64,000 bases of DNA from Anaeramoeba flamelloides (taxonomy: Eukaryota; Metamonada; Anaeramoebidae). Below, piece after piece: positions 11,175-22,700 of this stretch. Both the position numbers and the translations under genes were made by a program. Location: NCBI GenBank assembly GCA_027625915.1, contig JANTQA010000026.1, positions 7,378,001-7,442,000 on the forward strand. Reading direction: 5' to 3'. Below the pieces are notes generated by a model, which was not told where the DNA came from, ran no database searches, and saw only the letters and a program-made list of their open reading frames with translations. How positions within the stretch are numbered: the first letter of the stretch is position 1; each line of letters begins with the position of its first letter.

Positions 11175-14100
11175 ATGTCTACAAGACCAAAAGAAGAATA
11201 TTTACCCTTTGTAGGACTTGATCCTTCGACTGTTTTCCAAGAAGCAAGAATTTTCCATGATGTAACAATTAAGGAAAGACAATGTATCAATGTACTAACA
11301 AAAATCCTTTATGTACTTTCTCAAGGATACACAAAAAAAATACCAAAAACTGAAGCAACCGAAGTATTTTTTGGTGTTACCAAATTGTTTCATTCAAAAA
11401 ATGTTTGTTTTTTCTCTTTATTTTTTCAAGTGTTAACTTTCATCCCAATAAAGTTTTTTCTTTTTTTCTCTTGTTTTTTTTTATTTTTTTTCTTGATTTT
11501 TATTTTGGAAACTATTTGCGTTTGGTTGTTGGAAAAAATAAAATAAAACAAAAATATACAAAAATAAAAATAGTTAGTGCTTCGAAGAGTAATCTATTTA
11601 GCTTTAAAAGAACTCGCCACTATTAGTGATGATGTTATCATTATTACCCAAAGTTTAACACGTGATATCAATTCACAAAATACAATTTTTAAAGCAAATT
11701 CCATTAGAGTTCTTTGCCAAATCTTAGACAAGGCAATGCTTTCACATGTCGATCGTTTTTTCAAACAAGCAGTTGTTGATAAAAATTCACACGTAGCTGC
11801 TTCTGCTCTTGTTTCAGGTTTGTTATTCAATAAGAAATACCTGCTGATTACCTTTGATTAGAGATTAACATTTCAAATTTTTTTTTTTTTATTTTATTTA
11901 TTTTTTTTTATTCTCTTTATTTTCAATAACTTCCACACTCTTTCCTTTGAAAAAAAAAAAAAAAAAAAAAAAAAACAAAACCAACAAGGCCACCACATTT
12001 TTAGAAAAGCACCAGAATTAATCAAAAAATGGTTAAGTGAAATCCAACGTTGTTTAACTTCAAAAGATCCAATGATCCAATATCTTGCTTTGGGTCTTGC
12101 ATATAAAATTAAAAAACACGACCGTTTGGCTGTAAGTAAATTATTATTAAAGGTCATTCAATCAAAAAATTTAGGTCCTTTATCTCACTCATTATTAATA
12201 AGGTATGAACATTTTTTTTAATCTTTGGTTTTATTAAATGAAGGCTAATCAGAAAAATTTTTAAATCCAATTTTTGATTAAAAACGTGAGAACCATAAGT
12301 TTTCAAATCTGCGACCCAAACTGTTCAATTCACTAGATTAAACAGTTTGGTTCTAGTTTAAAATTTTAAGTTTTCACTTTTTTACAATTGCTGTACCTTT
12401 TACAATAGCTGAACTTTTTTTTTTTCTCCATTAAATTTTGGTTTTTGAAAAAAAAAAAAAACACATTCTCACATCACCAAAAAACAAAAGATCAACATTA
12501 TTTTCAAAACTTGATATTACACAATGTCTCCTGATTTGAAAATTTTCTTTTCTTTTTCAACAATACCATTTATAAGTTTGTAATAACAAAATTATATTCA
12601 GAAGAACTTTTTCTATACATGGACAATTTTACCTTTGGGTTTTCGCTATTTGGAAAAATAAAATAGAAAAAAAAAAGGTTCGAGAAAACTAATACTTTAA
12701 TTAACATTTCATTATTGAAGTAATAAAGTTTATTTATAAGATAATTAATTTTTCAGAACTTCAAATCCTTGAGTTTATTGAATTATTTGTGATAATATAG
12801 AGTAGAACTAGGATTTTTAAAAGTCTCTAGTCGAGAAAAAAAGTGTTTTTGGGTGGTAGAAAATTTTAAATAAACGGAGGGATGAATTTTAGTTTAATTC
12901 AACTTTAGGGATATTTACTTGAATAGATAATAACTAATAGTTTTAAAATTCTGTTCTTTTCATCTAATAAAACTGAAATATAGAAAAAAATTACTCATGA
13001 TAAATATTCCGTTTCCTAGGTTTTCCAGGATTCAAAAAAACCGAGTAAAATACTATGGTTTTACTCGATTCTTTTAAAATCTGGAAAACCTAACAAAAGT
13101 GTGCTAGATTTTGCTCGATTCTTTTGAACTATGGAAAACCTAACGAAATTTCCTCGGTTTTCCACGATTTAAAAGAATGGAAAAAAATCAATAAATTTTA
13201 CTCAATTCTTTTAAATTCTGTAAAACCTAACGGCGGTTTTTTTTAATTTGAGAAATAAACTGAAATTTTATTTAATTTTCAGTTTATTTCAAAAATTAAA
13301 AAAAAACTAACGAGAGTGTCCTAGGTTTTCTTGAGGTTTTTTGTTTTATTTATGAAGTGTTCTAAATTGTCGTTGAGTTTTTATACTTTAGAAATAAACC
13401 GAAAATTTATTAAAATTTTCTGTTTATTTCTAAAGTAAAAAAAACCTAACGAAAATCTACTGATTTTCCAAATAAACAAAAAATTCAAGAAAACCTAACG
13501 GAAGTGTCAAAAAAAAATAATTTTTTCAATTTTAATTCAACAAATAATTCCATAATAGTCAGAATAATTGATTGTCCATTTGAAAGATATTTATTAAAAT
13601 TTAAAATGGTTTTGAAAATATCATAAAATAACCACTTAAATGTGAATCAGAAAAATTTTTTAAAATTTTTGCAAATAAATATGAAAAAAATCTTTTTAGA
13701 ACCTGAAAAATTGGATTTTTCCAACTTAAATCGTTAAATATCTTTAAAAATAATTTTTGATAAAAGATCTCTTATTAACCAATAATGTTTATTCAAATTG
13801 AAGTAATGTTATTAAAAAGCAAAAAAATAGTAAATGATTATTTTTTTTTTTTGTAAAAAAAATTTTTAATGAAAGTGTTGGTACAAATCGTGAAATAAAA
13901 AAAAAAATTATTCAAAACAATTACTGATCAATGAAAAATAGAAAAGATCGAAAAAATTAAAAAGTGTTAATTTAAAAACTTATTTCATCGTCTTTGATCT
14001 CTTTTCAATATTCACTTGAAATATTTTTTTAAGACAAAACCAAAAGTATATTTTTTTTTTTTTTATTTTGAAAGTAGGAATTTAATTTTCCTCTTATTTG

Positions 14101-17100
14101 TCGTTAGGTTTTTTTTAATTTTAGAATAGAGTTTAAACCTTGATTTTACTCTATTCTTTTAAATTCTGAAAAAGCGTCGTTAGGTTTTTTTTTAATTTTA
14201 GAACTTGTAAGAAAATTTCAAAAATTTTCTTTTTATTTCTCAAATTAAAAAAAACCTACTGTTAGGTTTTCTGTTTATTTCTGTTTATTTCTGTTTATTT
14301 GGAAAATCAATAGATTTTCGTTAGGTTTTTTTGAGTTTTCTATTTATTGGTGAAGTGTTCTAGGTTTTTTTGGAAAATCTATTGATTTTTGTTAGGTTTT
14401 TTTTACTTTTCTGTTTATTTGGAAAATCGATAGATTTTCAGAATAAATATAAAACTACAAGAAAACTACTGTTATGTTTTTTTTTAATTTTAGAAATTAA
14501 AAAAAATCTCACGGCACTTGACAGCACTCGAAGGAACTTCCATTATTCCTTAACTTTTATAAAATTTTTTAATGAATTCTCTTTTTTTTTTTTATAATAT
14601 TATAATTTTTGGTAATCCTATAGAATGTCCTCTATTGTATTAAAGCATGAAACAAATGAAAAAAGAAGAAATAAAATCTTTCATTATTTTAAAACAATTT
14701 TACAATCCAAAAATGAAATTATCTTAATGGAAGTTACAAAAGCTATATGTCGTCTTCGAAATGCACCAGAAAATTTGCTTTTACTTGCTCTTGAAGTTTT
14801 AGAAAGATTTTTATCCTCATCAATGTAATTTATTTATTTTCTTTTCTTTTCTTTTTTTTCTTTCTTTAAAATATTATCTGTGTGATCAAAATCAAAGAAA
14901 AAAATTTTCTATTTATAAATAAACTCTTGTAGTGAGAATTATGGATCAGAATAATATTGTATTTCTCTGTATTTAATAATTAATTAACAAAAAAATCTCG
15001 AAAATTTAAGAGAATAAGCTAATTTTTACACTTTTCATTCTATATGGAATTTCTCAGCCTCCGAAAATAATCGTAAAATCCAAAGATATCGAATTAAAAA
15101 AACATTCATATTTCTAAATTATTAAAAAATACAAATATTTTTGAGATTATTCTAAAAAAAGATTCAATTTCGTTGTCCCCTAGTGGATAATAGACTATTT
15201 TTGAGTCTTTAATAAAATTTCTAATTCAAATTGGGGGATTTGGGAAGTGTCGGTGAGTGCCGTAGAGTGCCTAGCTTTTACATAATTCAAAAGAATAGAG
15301 TAAAATCAAAGATATAACTCAATTCTTTTTAATTCGTTTGAATTCTGGAAAACCTAAAGGCAGTTTTCTTGAGGTTTTCTGTTTTATTTGAAAAAATCTA
15401 TTGGTTTTCCAAATAAATAGAAAATTATAAAAAAACCTAACAAAAATCAATAGATTTTCCAAAAAAACCTAGAACACTTCACCAATAAATAGAAAACTCA
15501 AAAAAACCTAACGAAAATCTATTGATTTTCCAAATAAACAGAAATAAACAGAAATAAACAGAAAACCTAACAGTAGGTTTTTTTTAATTTGAGAAATAAA
15601 AAGAAAATTTTTGAAATTTTCTTACAAGTTCTAAAATTAAAAAAATCCTAACGACGCTTTTTCAGAATTTAAAAGAATTGAGAAAAAACAAAGATTTTAC
15701 TCTATTCTTACAAATTCTGAAAAAGCTAAGGTGTTTTTTTTTTTTAATTCTTGTTTATGTTTCGAAAATCTATCAATATTCTAATCAAAACAAAAATTAA
15801 AAAAACTCGAGAAAAGCTGTTTTTTTTAATCATAGAAATAAAAATTTTCATTTATTAATTGGAAAATAACATTAATAATGAAACACAAACAACCCTATCA
15901 CTGGATAAATTAAATTATTTTTTTAAATTGAGGTTAATTAACTTTAAAATATTTTAATTATATACAATGTACAAATTGTCAAAAATGCCAGATAAACAAG
16001 AATTTTAATTAAAAAAAATATTTACCAAAACAATTCATTATTAATTATTTTCACAAATATGTTTTTAAAAATATTGATAAATCAAAATAAAAATTAAAAC
16101 AAACAAAAAAACAAAAAAACAAAAAAACAAAAAAACAAAAAAATAAAAAAACAAACAAATCTTCAAAACTTATAGGAAAGTATTAAAATTTTGTTCAGTT
16201 CGTATTGTAGCTGAGTTAGCAAAAAAATCACCAGATCTTGTAGCAATATGTAATGAACAATTAGAAAAACTGATCAATGATCCTAATAGAACGATTGCAA
16301 CACTTGCAATAACAACACTATTAAAAACAGGAAACGAATCTTCAGTGGATCGTTTAATGAATGAAATTAATAATATTATGAATAATATTAGAGACGAATT
16401 TAAAATTACAATTGTACAAGCTGTTGGAACTTTAGTAGTGAAATTTCCAGCAAAGTGTTCGATGTTTTTAACATTTTTATCAAAATCTTATAGAGCTGAT
16501 GGTAAGTTAATCTCGACAATATTCCCGTATCCTGTTTAAATAAATTTGTATTCATAATAATAATAATGACATTAATAGTATTAATAGCATTAATAGTATT
16601 AATATTATTAATAGCATTAATAGCATTAACTATATTAATACTATTAATAGCATTAATAGCATTAATAGCATCAACAACATTATTAACAACAACAATAATA
16701 ATACTAATAATAATAAATATATTTATTTCCAAAATTTCATAAATATTTATTTCAAATTAAATCTAATTATAGGTGGGTTTAGATTTAAAAAAGCAATTGT
16801 CAATTCCTTTATAAAAATTGTAGAAAATGTACCACAAGGTAAGGAAGATGCATTATACCATTTATGTGAATTTGTTGAAGATTGTGATTATGTGGGTCTT
16901 TCATGTAAAATTTTACATCTCTTAGGCGAAGAAGGACCAAAAACAAAAAATCCAACTAGATATATTGGCATTATTTATAATCGAACAATTCTGGAAAAGG
17001 CACCAATCCGTGCTTCAGCCATATCATCTCTGGCCAAGTTTGCTATTTTAAATCCACAGCTCCGCTCAAGAATTTTAATTTTGATTAAGAAATGCTTAAA

Positions 17101-18199
17101 GGATCCAAACGACGAAGTCAGAGATCGAGCAACATTATATTATAATTTAATCTCAAAGGACCACAACAAGGCAAATGAATTAATTTCTGAGCCATTGGGC
17201 GTGCCACTATTGTCACTCGAATATACGCTTCGTGAATATCGCAACAATTTAACTGAAATACCATTTTCGTTATTAACCGTGCCAAAAAAGATACCCAAGG
17301 AAGTTCTCTACAAGGAAGAAAAGTCGAATGAGCAGAAAAGGAAAAAAAAAACGAAAAAGGTTGATCAGCTCATGCACACAAAGTCAACAACAAAGATCAA
17401 CGAATTAATTCAGCAAGTCCCAGAGCTTTCTGAATTTGGGAAGGTCTTTAAGGTTTCGAATCCAATAATGTTAACAGAAGAGGAAACAGAATACCGCGTT
17501 GAATGTGTGAAATTGACCTTTCAAACGCACTTTGTCTTCCAAATGAAGTGTATGAATACTCTCGAGACCGTTGCATTAAGCAACTTGATTGTGGAAATGG
17601 ATGGCGGCCAAGATTGCCCATTTGAAATTGTCAAAATCGTCAAGATACCGCTTTTGGCCTTCAACGAGCCCGGAATCTGCTATATCTGCATGAAGATCCC
17701 AGAGGAAAAAAAATATCCATCAGTTAGCTTTCTGAACACCTTAAATTTCACCACTTTAGAATGCGACCCTGAAACAGGCGAAGTCTTAGACTATGACGAG
17801 GGATACGAAGACGAATACCAAATCGAAGACATCCAAATAGCAGTTTCCGATTTCATTCAACCCAAAAAATTTAATTCCTTTGATCAGGCTTGGAAAAAAC
17901 TTTCTGAAAAAAACGCCAAGGAAATGTCTCAAACTTTTTCCCTATCGTCAATGAAAGATATCAAAAATTCGGTTTCAACAATGATCGATTACCTTGGAAT
18001 GTCGGCCTGTAATGATACAGATGTAGTTAAAAAGGGTAGTAAAAAGCATTTGCTTTTACTCGCCGGTTCCTTTGTTGGCAATCTACCAGTATTGGCGAAA
18101 ATTTTAATGAAACTTGGAGATGGCGCAGTGCAAATGAAAGTTTTGGTCAAATCTACCAAAGAATTTGCTTGTAAAGCAGTTGTAAATGCTATCTATTAA
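11175..18199 (+). CDS. COPG: Coatomer subunit gamma (COPI), 6 exons
   Basis: Exons are 11175-11402, 11574-11817, 11989-12202, 14624-14824, 16176-16501 and 16773-18199. They sum to 2640 nt, giving 879 residues (human COPG1 is 874). Gamma-COP is an adaptor-like subunit of the COPI coat that buds Golgi-to-ER vesicles and binds Arf1 and p24/dilysine cargo. The N-terminal adaptin/HEAT trunk is recognisable from residue 1 to about 540: NVLTKILYVLSQG near the start, then QYLALGLAYKIKKHDRLAV, then NRTIATLAITTLLKTG, then LHLLGEEGPK. A lysine-rich hinge follows (KRKKKTKK). The C-terminal appendage ends with CDPETGEVLDYDEGYEDEY and HLLLLAGSFVG segments. All junctions preserve phase (0,1,2,2,1). Introns 1, 2 and 5 are short (171, 171 and 271 bp). 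Introns 3 and 4 are 2421 and 1351 bp and repeat-filled. The start ATG fits the family, although the human N-terminus is a little longer. Confidence 0.95.
12203..14623. other. Intron 3 of coatomer gamma (2.4 kb)
   Basis: The donor is AG/GTATGA and the acceptor CCTATAG. The intron holds a T-rich 5' part with nothing recognisable, a cluster of short inverted repeats sharing GGAAAACCTAACG-like words (about 12990-13520), and the left arm of the large inverted repeat (14140-14442). No coding sequence is seen. Confidence 0.75.
12990..13520. repeat. Cluster of short inverted repeats with GGAAAACCTAAC words
   Basis: Several small hairpins lie in a row. Each alternates words such as TTTTACTCGATTCTTTTAAA with their complements, separated by AAAACCTAACG. 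The same vocabulary recurs at 14100-14480, 15280-15760 and 51980-52250, so this is one dispersed foldback family, here in a more degenerate form. Confidence 0.6.
14140..15692. repeat. Large inverted repeat flanking coatomer gamma exon 4
   Basis: The left arm (about 14140-14442, intron 3) is nearly the exact reverse complement of the right arm (about 15390-15692, intron 4). For example, CAATAGATTTTCGTTAGG followed by GAGTTTTCTATTTATTGG on the left is mirrored on the right, and a triple GTTTATTTCT repeat appears in both arms. The arms are about 300 bp and the loop about 950 bp. The loop contains exon 4 (14624-14824). Outer words resembling CGGCACTTGACAGCACTC (near 14513) and GAGTGCCGTAGAGTGCCTAG (near 15256) recur in inverted order. 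The arms may be two oppositely oriented insertions of one foldback element family. Confidence 0.8.
14825..16175. other. Intron 4 of coatomer gamma (1.35 kb)
   Basis: The donor is AT/GTAATT and the acceptor ACTTATAG. The intron contains the right arm of the large inverted repeat (15390-15692). It also has a short segment near 15170-15250 (CCCCTAGTGGATAATAGAC ... CTAATTCAAATTGGGGG) with a part similar to 34310-34335, and an (A7C)n run close to the acceptor. No coding sequence is seen. Confidence 0.75.
16098..16155. repeat. (CAAAAAAA)n microsatellite before an intron acceptor
   Basis: Tandem copies of an eight-base A7C unit sit about 20-80 bp upstream of the exon 5 acceptor, where a polypyrimidine tract would usually be expected. 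The run is purine-rich on the transcribed strand. Confidence 0.75.
16563..16700. repeat. ATTAATAGC/ATTAATAGT minisatellite in coatomer gamma intron 5
   Basis: Imperfect nine-base repeats (ATTAATAGC, ATTAATAGT, ATTAATATT) fill most of the 271-bp intron 5 (16502-16772). They shade into AACAACATT units. This is simple tandem expansion with no sign of function. Confidence 0.8.
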
Positions 18200-18551
18200 A
18201 ATAAATTATTATATTGTTAATTTATTATCAATTTTTGGTTTTTTTTTTTCTCTTTATAACAATTTTCTTATTTTTAAGAAACATTTTGGAATACATTTAA
18301 TTTTTTTTTTATATATTTTTTCATATTCATGAAAAAGTTCATTATTTCAAGATTCAATCAATAAAAATTAGCAAACACAAAAAAGATTTTGTATTTTTTT
18401 TCTTTTTCAATTTAGAGGGAATTTTACGAATATTATTTATTTTTGGAGAGAAAGGAGTAAACAAAAAAAAAATTGTATATATTTATATTTTTTATTTGTA
18501 CTTTTTACCTTTATTTATTATTCTGTCAATAGGTTTATTTGATGTTATATA

Positions 18552-19253
18552 AACTATTTTTCAGTCAAAGGAGCCCAGTTGTAATGGGTGAAATACATGT
18601 GTTGAAAGTGTTTGCGTATGGATATTAGAAGAATAATTTTATTTTGGAAATTTTCAAAATTGAAATCTTATTTGTCCATTTGTTGTTTTTTTTTTTTTGA
18701 TTTTTTTTTTTAAAACCTAATTCAATTGCACAAATTTTTTTATTGCAAGATCAATAGTCACTTGGTAAAAATATGTTATTCTAAGGTTATTTAAACCATG
18801 AAAATGATTGTGTTGAGAATTCATATTGATTTCTATTGAAATTCTATTCGATCTTTGATCCTGATATTTGAATAATAAATGTGAAAAATTTTCACTTCAT
18901 TTTCATTTTTTTTTTTCAAATAGAGACCACAAATACCAACCCACTTCGTTTGAGGACTCGATTTCGAAAAAAAAAGTATGGAAAATGAAGTGAAAATTGT
19001 TTCTTATTTATTATTCAAATACCAATAGAAAGTCAAAACGAACATTGTTGTTTTTCTCAATGTTATCCTAAGAATTTGAGTTTTTCAATTTTTAAGAAAA
19101 TTTATTGATTTATTAATTTTCTTTCAGACATATATCAACAATTCTTTGATGTTTATTATTCTGTTTTATATTTATTTGTTCTCCAAAGGTCATTTATATA
19201 AAAATAATTGACTTTTGAAAAAAAAGTTGTGCACCTTTGACTGAAACAGAGTT
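18552..19253. mobile_element. TA-flanked DNA transposon remnant (AACTATTTTTCAGTCAAAGG ends)
   Basis: The left end AACTATTTTTCAGTCAAAGG matches the reverse complement of the right end AACTCTGTTTCAGTCAAAGG, followed by similar GGAGCCCA/GGTGCACA. TA lies at 18550-18551 and 19254-19255. The element is 702 bp and non-coding. Related ends occur at 26772-27790. The target and size suggest a non-autonomous Tc1/mariner-group element. A palindromic MITE (18863-19023) has inserted within it. Confidence 0.7.
18863..19023. mobile_element. Palindromic MITE nested in a larger element
   Basis: ATATTTGAATAATAAAT at the left is mirrored by TTATTATTCAAATACC at the right. The arms also share TTTTCACTTCATTTTC. 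The centre (CCCACTTCGTTTGAGGACTC) resembles the reverse complement of the centre of 5413-5584. It is nested, so it is younger than the host element. Confidence 0.6.
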
Positions 19254-19784
19254 TAGATAGTTGGTTGTGATATTTTTTTTCAAATATGAGAGAAAGATAT
19301 ATCATCCAAAATGGGTTAATCAGGTTAGGAATGGAATACAGTTATTTTAAAAATGTGCAAAATTATGAAAATTTGAGAGATAGAAGTTATACCTTACTAT
19401 AACATTCTTAAAAAAGTGAGAAACTTTTTTATTTTTTTTTTAGATTTAAAAAAACAAAAACTTTTTAAAAAAAATAAAAAAGGTGTTCACTTTTTTCAGA
19501 ATAGTTTTCCAAGAAAAAAATTTCAATATTTTTTTGTTAATATTTGAGACAAATCTTTTTTTCAAGTAATTTTTGAAAGTATTGTTTATTAAAAGAGTAA
19601 TTCTTTCTCTAAGATCAATTTTGTTATGTACACTGAAATAGTTCATATCAAAGAATTGTATTATTCTGTTTCTTAATAAGTGTCTATTTACGTGTATTGA
19701 AATTAAAATTCAATTAAACTATTCAAATAAAAAAAATAATAATAATTTTATTAATAAAGAAAACAAAAATACTCCCAGATTTTT

Positions 19785-22700
19785 TTAATCTGTAACATAA
19801 TTGGGGTGAACGATTAATATTCTTTCGTCTTCGCTTTGGTTTGTTTCTGGTTGTTGAATTTCAATTAAAATCCTATCTACAGAAACCAGTCTTCTTATTA
19901 CTTGTCTCGCCAATTTCGTTTCATTGATCAATTCTTCTTCTGTTTGAAGGTCGTCTTGTATTTGTTTAATATACCAATTAATTATTTGGATTTGGGTCAT
20001 TCCATCCTGTTCACCCATCAACTCGACTTTTCTCATATGCAAGGTCACCATTCGGGCAATTTTCGAATATTTTTTAAAAGTTATAACGATTTTTGAACTT
20101 TCTTTCTCTATTTCCAAAGATTTGGTTTTGTTACTATCCTCATTATTGTCGTTTTCATCATCATCATCATCATCATCATCATTTTCCTCTTTTTTTTCAA
20201 CAATTTCTTCAAGTTCAACATCATCATTATTAACATCCTCTTCACCGCTTGATTCATTGCCTCCAAAAATTTCTTCTTGATCAAGTTCTATATCTTCTGT
20301 TTCAACTTTAATGATTGATTTCATCAACAAGCGAGCAGCTTCTCTTACGTATTTTGGGCGCACTATATCATCACAGTGAACTCTTGCCAATGCCTCTGAA
20401 AGTCTGACCATCGATTCCAGTTGCCTTACAGTGATCCTGTAACTGGACTTTGAAGAACCAACGCAGTCGTTTTGTCTCATTTGGCGATAGTAATCCACCA
20501 TCAGCTTTTTTGATTCCTGTGTGATCTGTGGTTTAATTGCGCGAGCAAATTGGATGTATTTTCGTAGTTGCTGGGTGCTAAATTCAGGCTTGATTGCGAT
20601 ATCCTTTTTTTGGTGGATGCCCACAATGTGTCTTGCGATATTGTAATCTGTGACCTCGTCGCATTGGTCGATCACAACAAAAAAGAGATCAAAACGCGAC
20701 ATGATCGGTGCGCTGATGATAACGTTCGACTTCAGAGTTCTGGTTTTGTCGTATCTGCCGCCAATGGGATTTGCAGCTGCTAGGATGGAAGTTCTTGCGT
20801 TTAAAGTTGCCTGTATCCCGGCCTTGGAAATGGAAATGGATTGCTGTTCCATTGCCTCATGGATTGCGACTTGGTCCTTTGAATCCATTTTTTCAAACTC
20901 GTCAATGCAACAGATCCCATTATCTGCCAGCATCAAGGCCCCAGCTTCGATACAAAATTCTCCAGTTTCGCTGTCTTTCCCCACTGAAGCAGTGTTGTGG
21001 ACAAATATACCATTAACCAAAAAATTGTGAGTATTTTTAACTGTTAAATCATAGACCATTGGGTATTTGCTTTTTTTAATTTTGATTTTTTTAATGTGTT
21101 CCCAACATATCTCATTTTTATTATCAGTCCGGTTCTCTTCATCAGATCTTTGGACGTTCTTCTCATTCTCGTGATTAACTAAGGCATTAAGATAGGAATT
21201 GAAGGTGAAAATACTTTTTTTAAATTCTTTCAAAGATTTTATTTTTAAGGATCCTTTCAAAATTTGGCTTTCAATTCCCCATCGAAGTAAAATTAGTTGA
21301 AGCTGCTTTTTTAAAATTTTTGATTTGATTCTAATTGTTTGATAATTGGAATCAAATTGCGCATAAAGATCAAAGATTCCACCAATAAAAGCAGAAACTA
21401 AATTTCTTTTTAAAGACAGTATAAACGAATTGATTTTTAATTCGTTATTATCGAAATATTTATTCTTGGTAAAATTGGTTTCAAATAGAGTTGCAAGAGA
21501 TTTGAGAAGATTTAAGGGCATTTTAAATTTAATTTGATAATTATTTATATTTTGAATAATTTCTAATTTGTTAAAGGCACTTAAAATTGTTTCCAGTTTT
21601 AAATAATTATTGTTTTGATTTTTTGGGATTGATATTTCAAATAAATTTGGTTTTTTAAAATTTAATTTTAATTCGTTGTTTTGTTCTGTCTTTGAATTTG
21701 TGTTTGAGTTTGAATGTGAATTTAAAGTAAAAGATAATAATGAAAAGATTGTTCCTGCAAAATAACAAAAATTAGGATTTTTGATATTTGTATCTAATTG
21801 GGTGTCCTTTATCTTTGATTTGCAATTTAATTGGTTGGTTGTTGCAATAAAGTCATCGTGGGTTGATAAATCTTTGGCCTTTTTCCAAGATTTGCCATTT
21901 TGAATTGAATAGACCAAAAACTTTGTTTCAAAGGTTGAAGTTATTTGTTTACCACTTTCTAAAGTTACTTGGATCATCTCTTGGGGGGATTTAATCCTCC
22001 AAAACTGATCAATAATTTTTGATTTGATTAATTTCTTTTCCTGATTTGAAGAAAAAATTTTGTTGTTTTTGTTGTTATTTTTCGAAGACCAAATGCGATC
22101 TTTAATTACCTGTCTTTCATTTTTTTCTGATTTGAATTGGCTTTCGACCATTTCCTTAATGGGGTTTAAGGTACCATTAACTGAGCATATTAAGGAATCT
22201 GGTGCAACACAAAGCCCCGCAGCTGTTGACGATTGCCCAGAGGTATAAACTGCTCTGGGTAAAAAGGAGACGACATATTTTAAAAATTGTGATTTGGCGG
22301 TTGAAGGATCGCCCACAATACATACGTTAATGTCGCCCCTTAAACGGATCCCGTCATTCGTTGTCTTGTGTACACCGCCAAATAACATCAACAAAATGCC
22401 TCTTTTTATTTCTTCGTGTCCGAAGACAGTTGGCGCAATGGAATTGGCCAGTTTGGAATAGAGCTTTGGCTCGTTTTTCATTGTGAGGATTTCTTCTTTT
22501 TCCTCTTCAGTGAATTGCTCAAGAACATCTTCGATTTCCTGAGCTTCTTCATTGCCCTCTTCGTTGAGGTTCCCCATTTTCCCCATCGTTAGGTTTAATC
22601 CATATTCGTTGTTGTTCGTTGTAGATGAAGAAAATCGGTTTGTTGTGGCTTGCACAAAGTTTGCAAGAAAGCACAGCTTGTATGTTAACTCGCGAACGCC

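Larger units (their letters stand above)
18200..19784. other. Intergenic between convergent coatomer gamma and MCM6 genes
   Basis: The two genes are tail to tail, so this holds both 3' UTRs. The only structures are a TA-flanked inverted-repeat element (18552-19253) with a palindromic MITE inside it. The stretch 19254-19784 shows nothing recognisable. Confidence 0.7.

Noticed and set aside
20568-21030. Plus-strand frames opposite MCM6
   Set aside because: They are antisense shadows of the conserved ATPase domain, with no family similarity of their own.
20994-22211. Possibility that the MCM6 insertion is a spliceosomal intron
   Set aside because: It is a multiple of three, free of stops, lacks GT and AG at the exact extein boundaries and carries intein blocks A, F and G.
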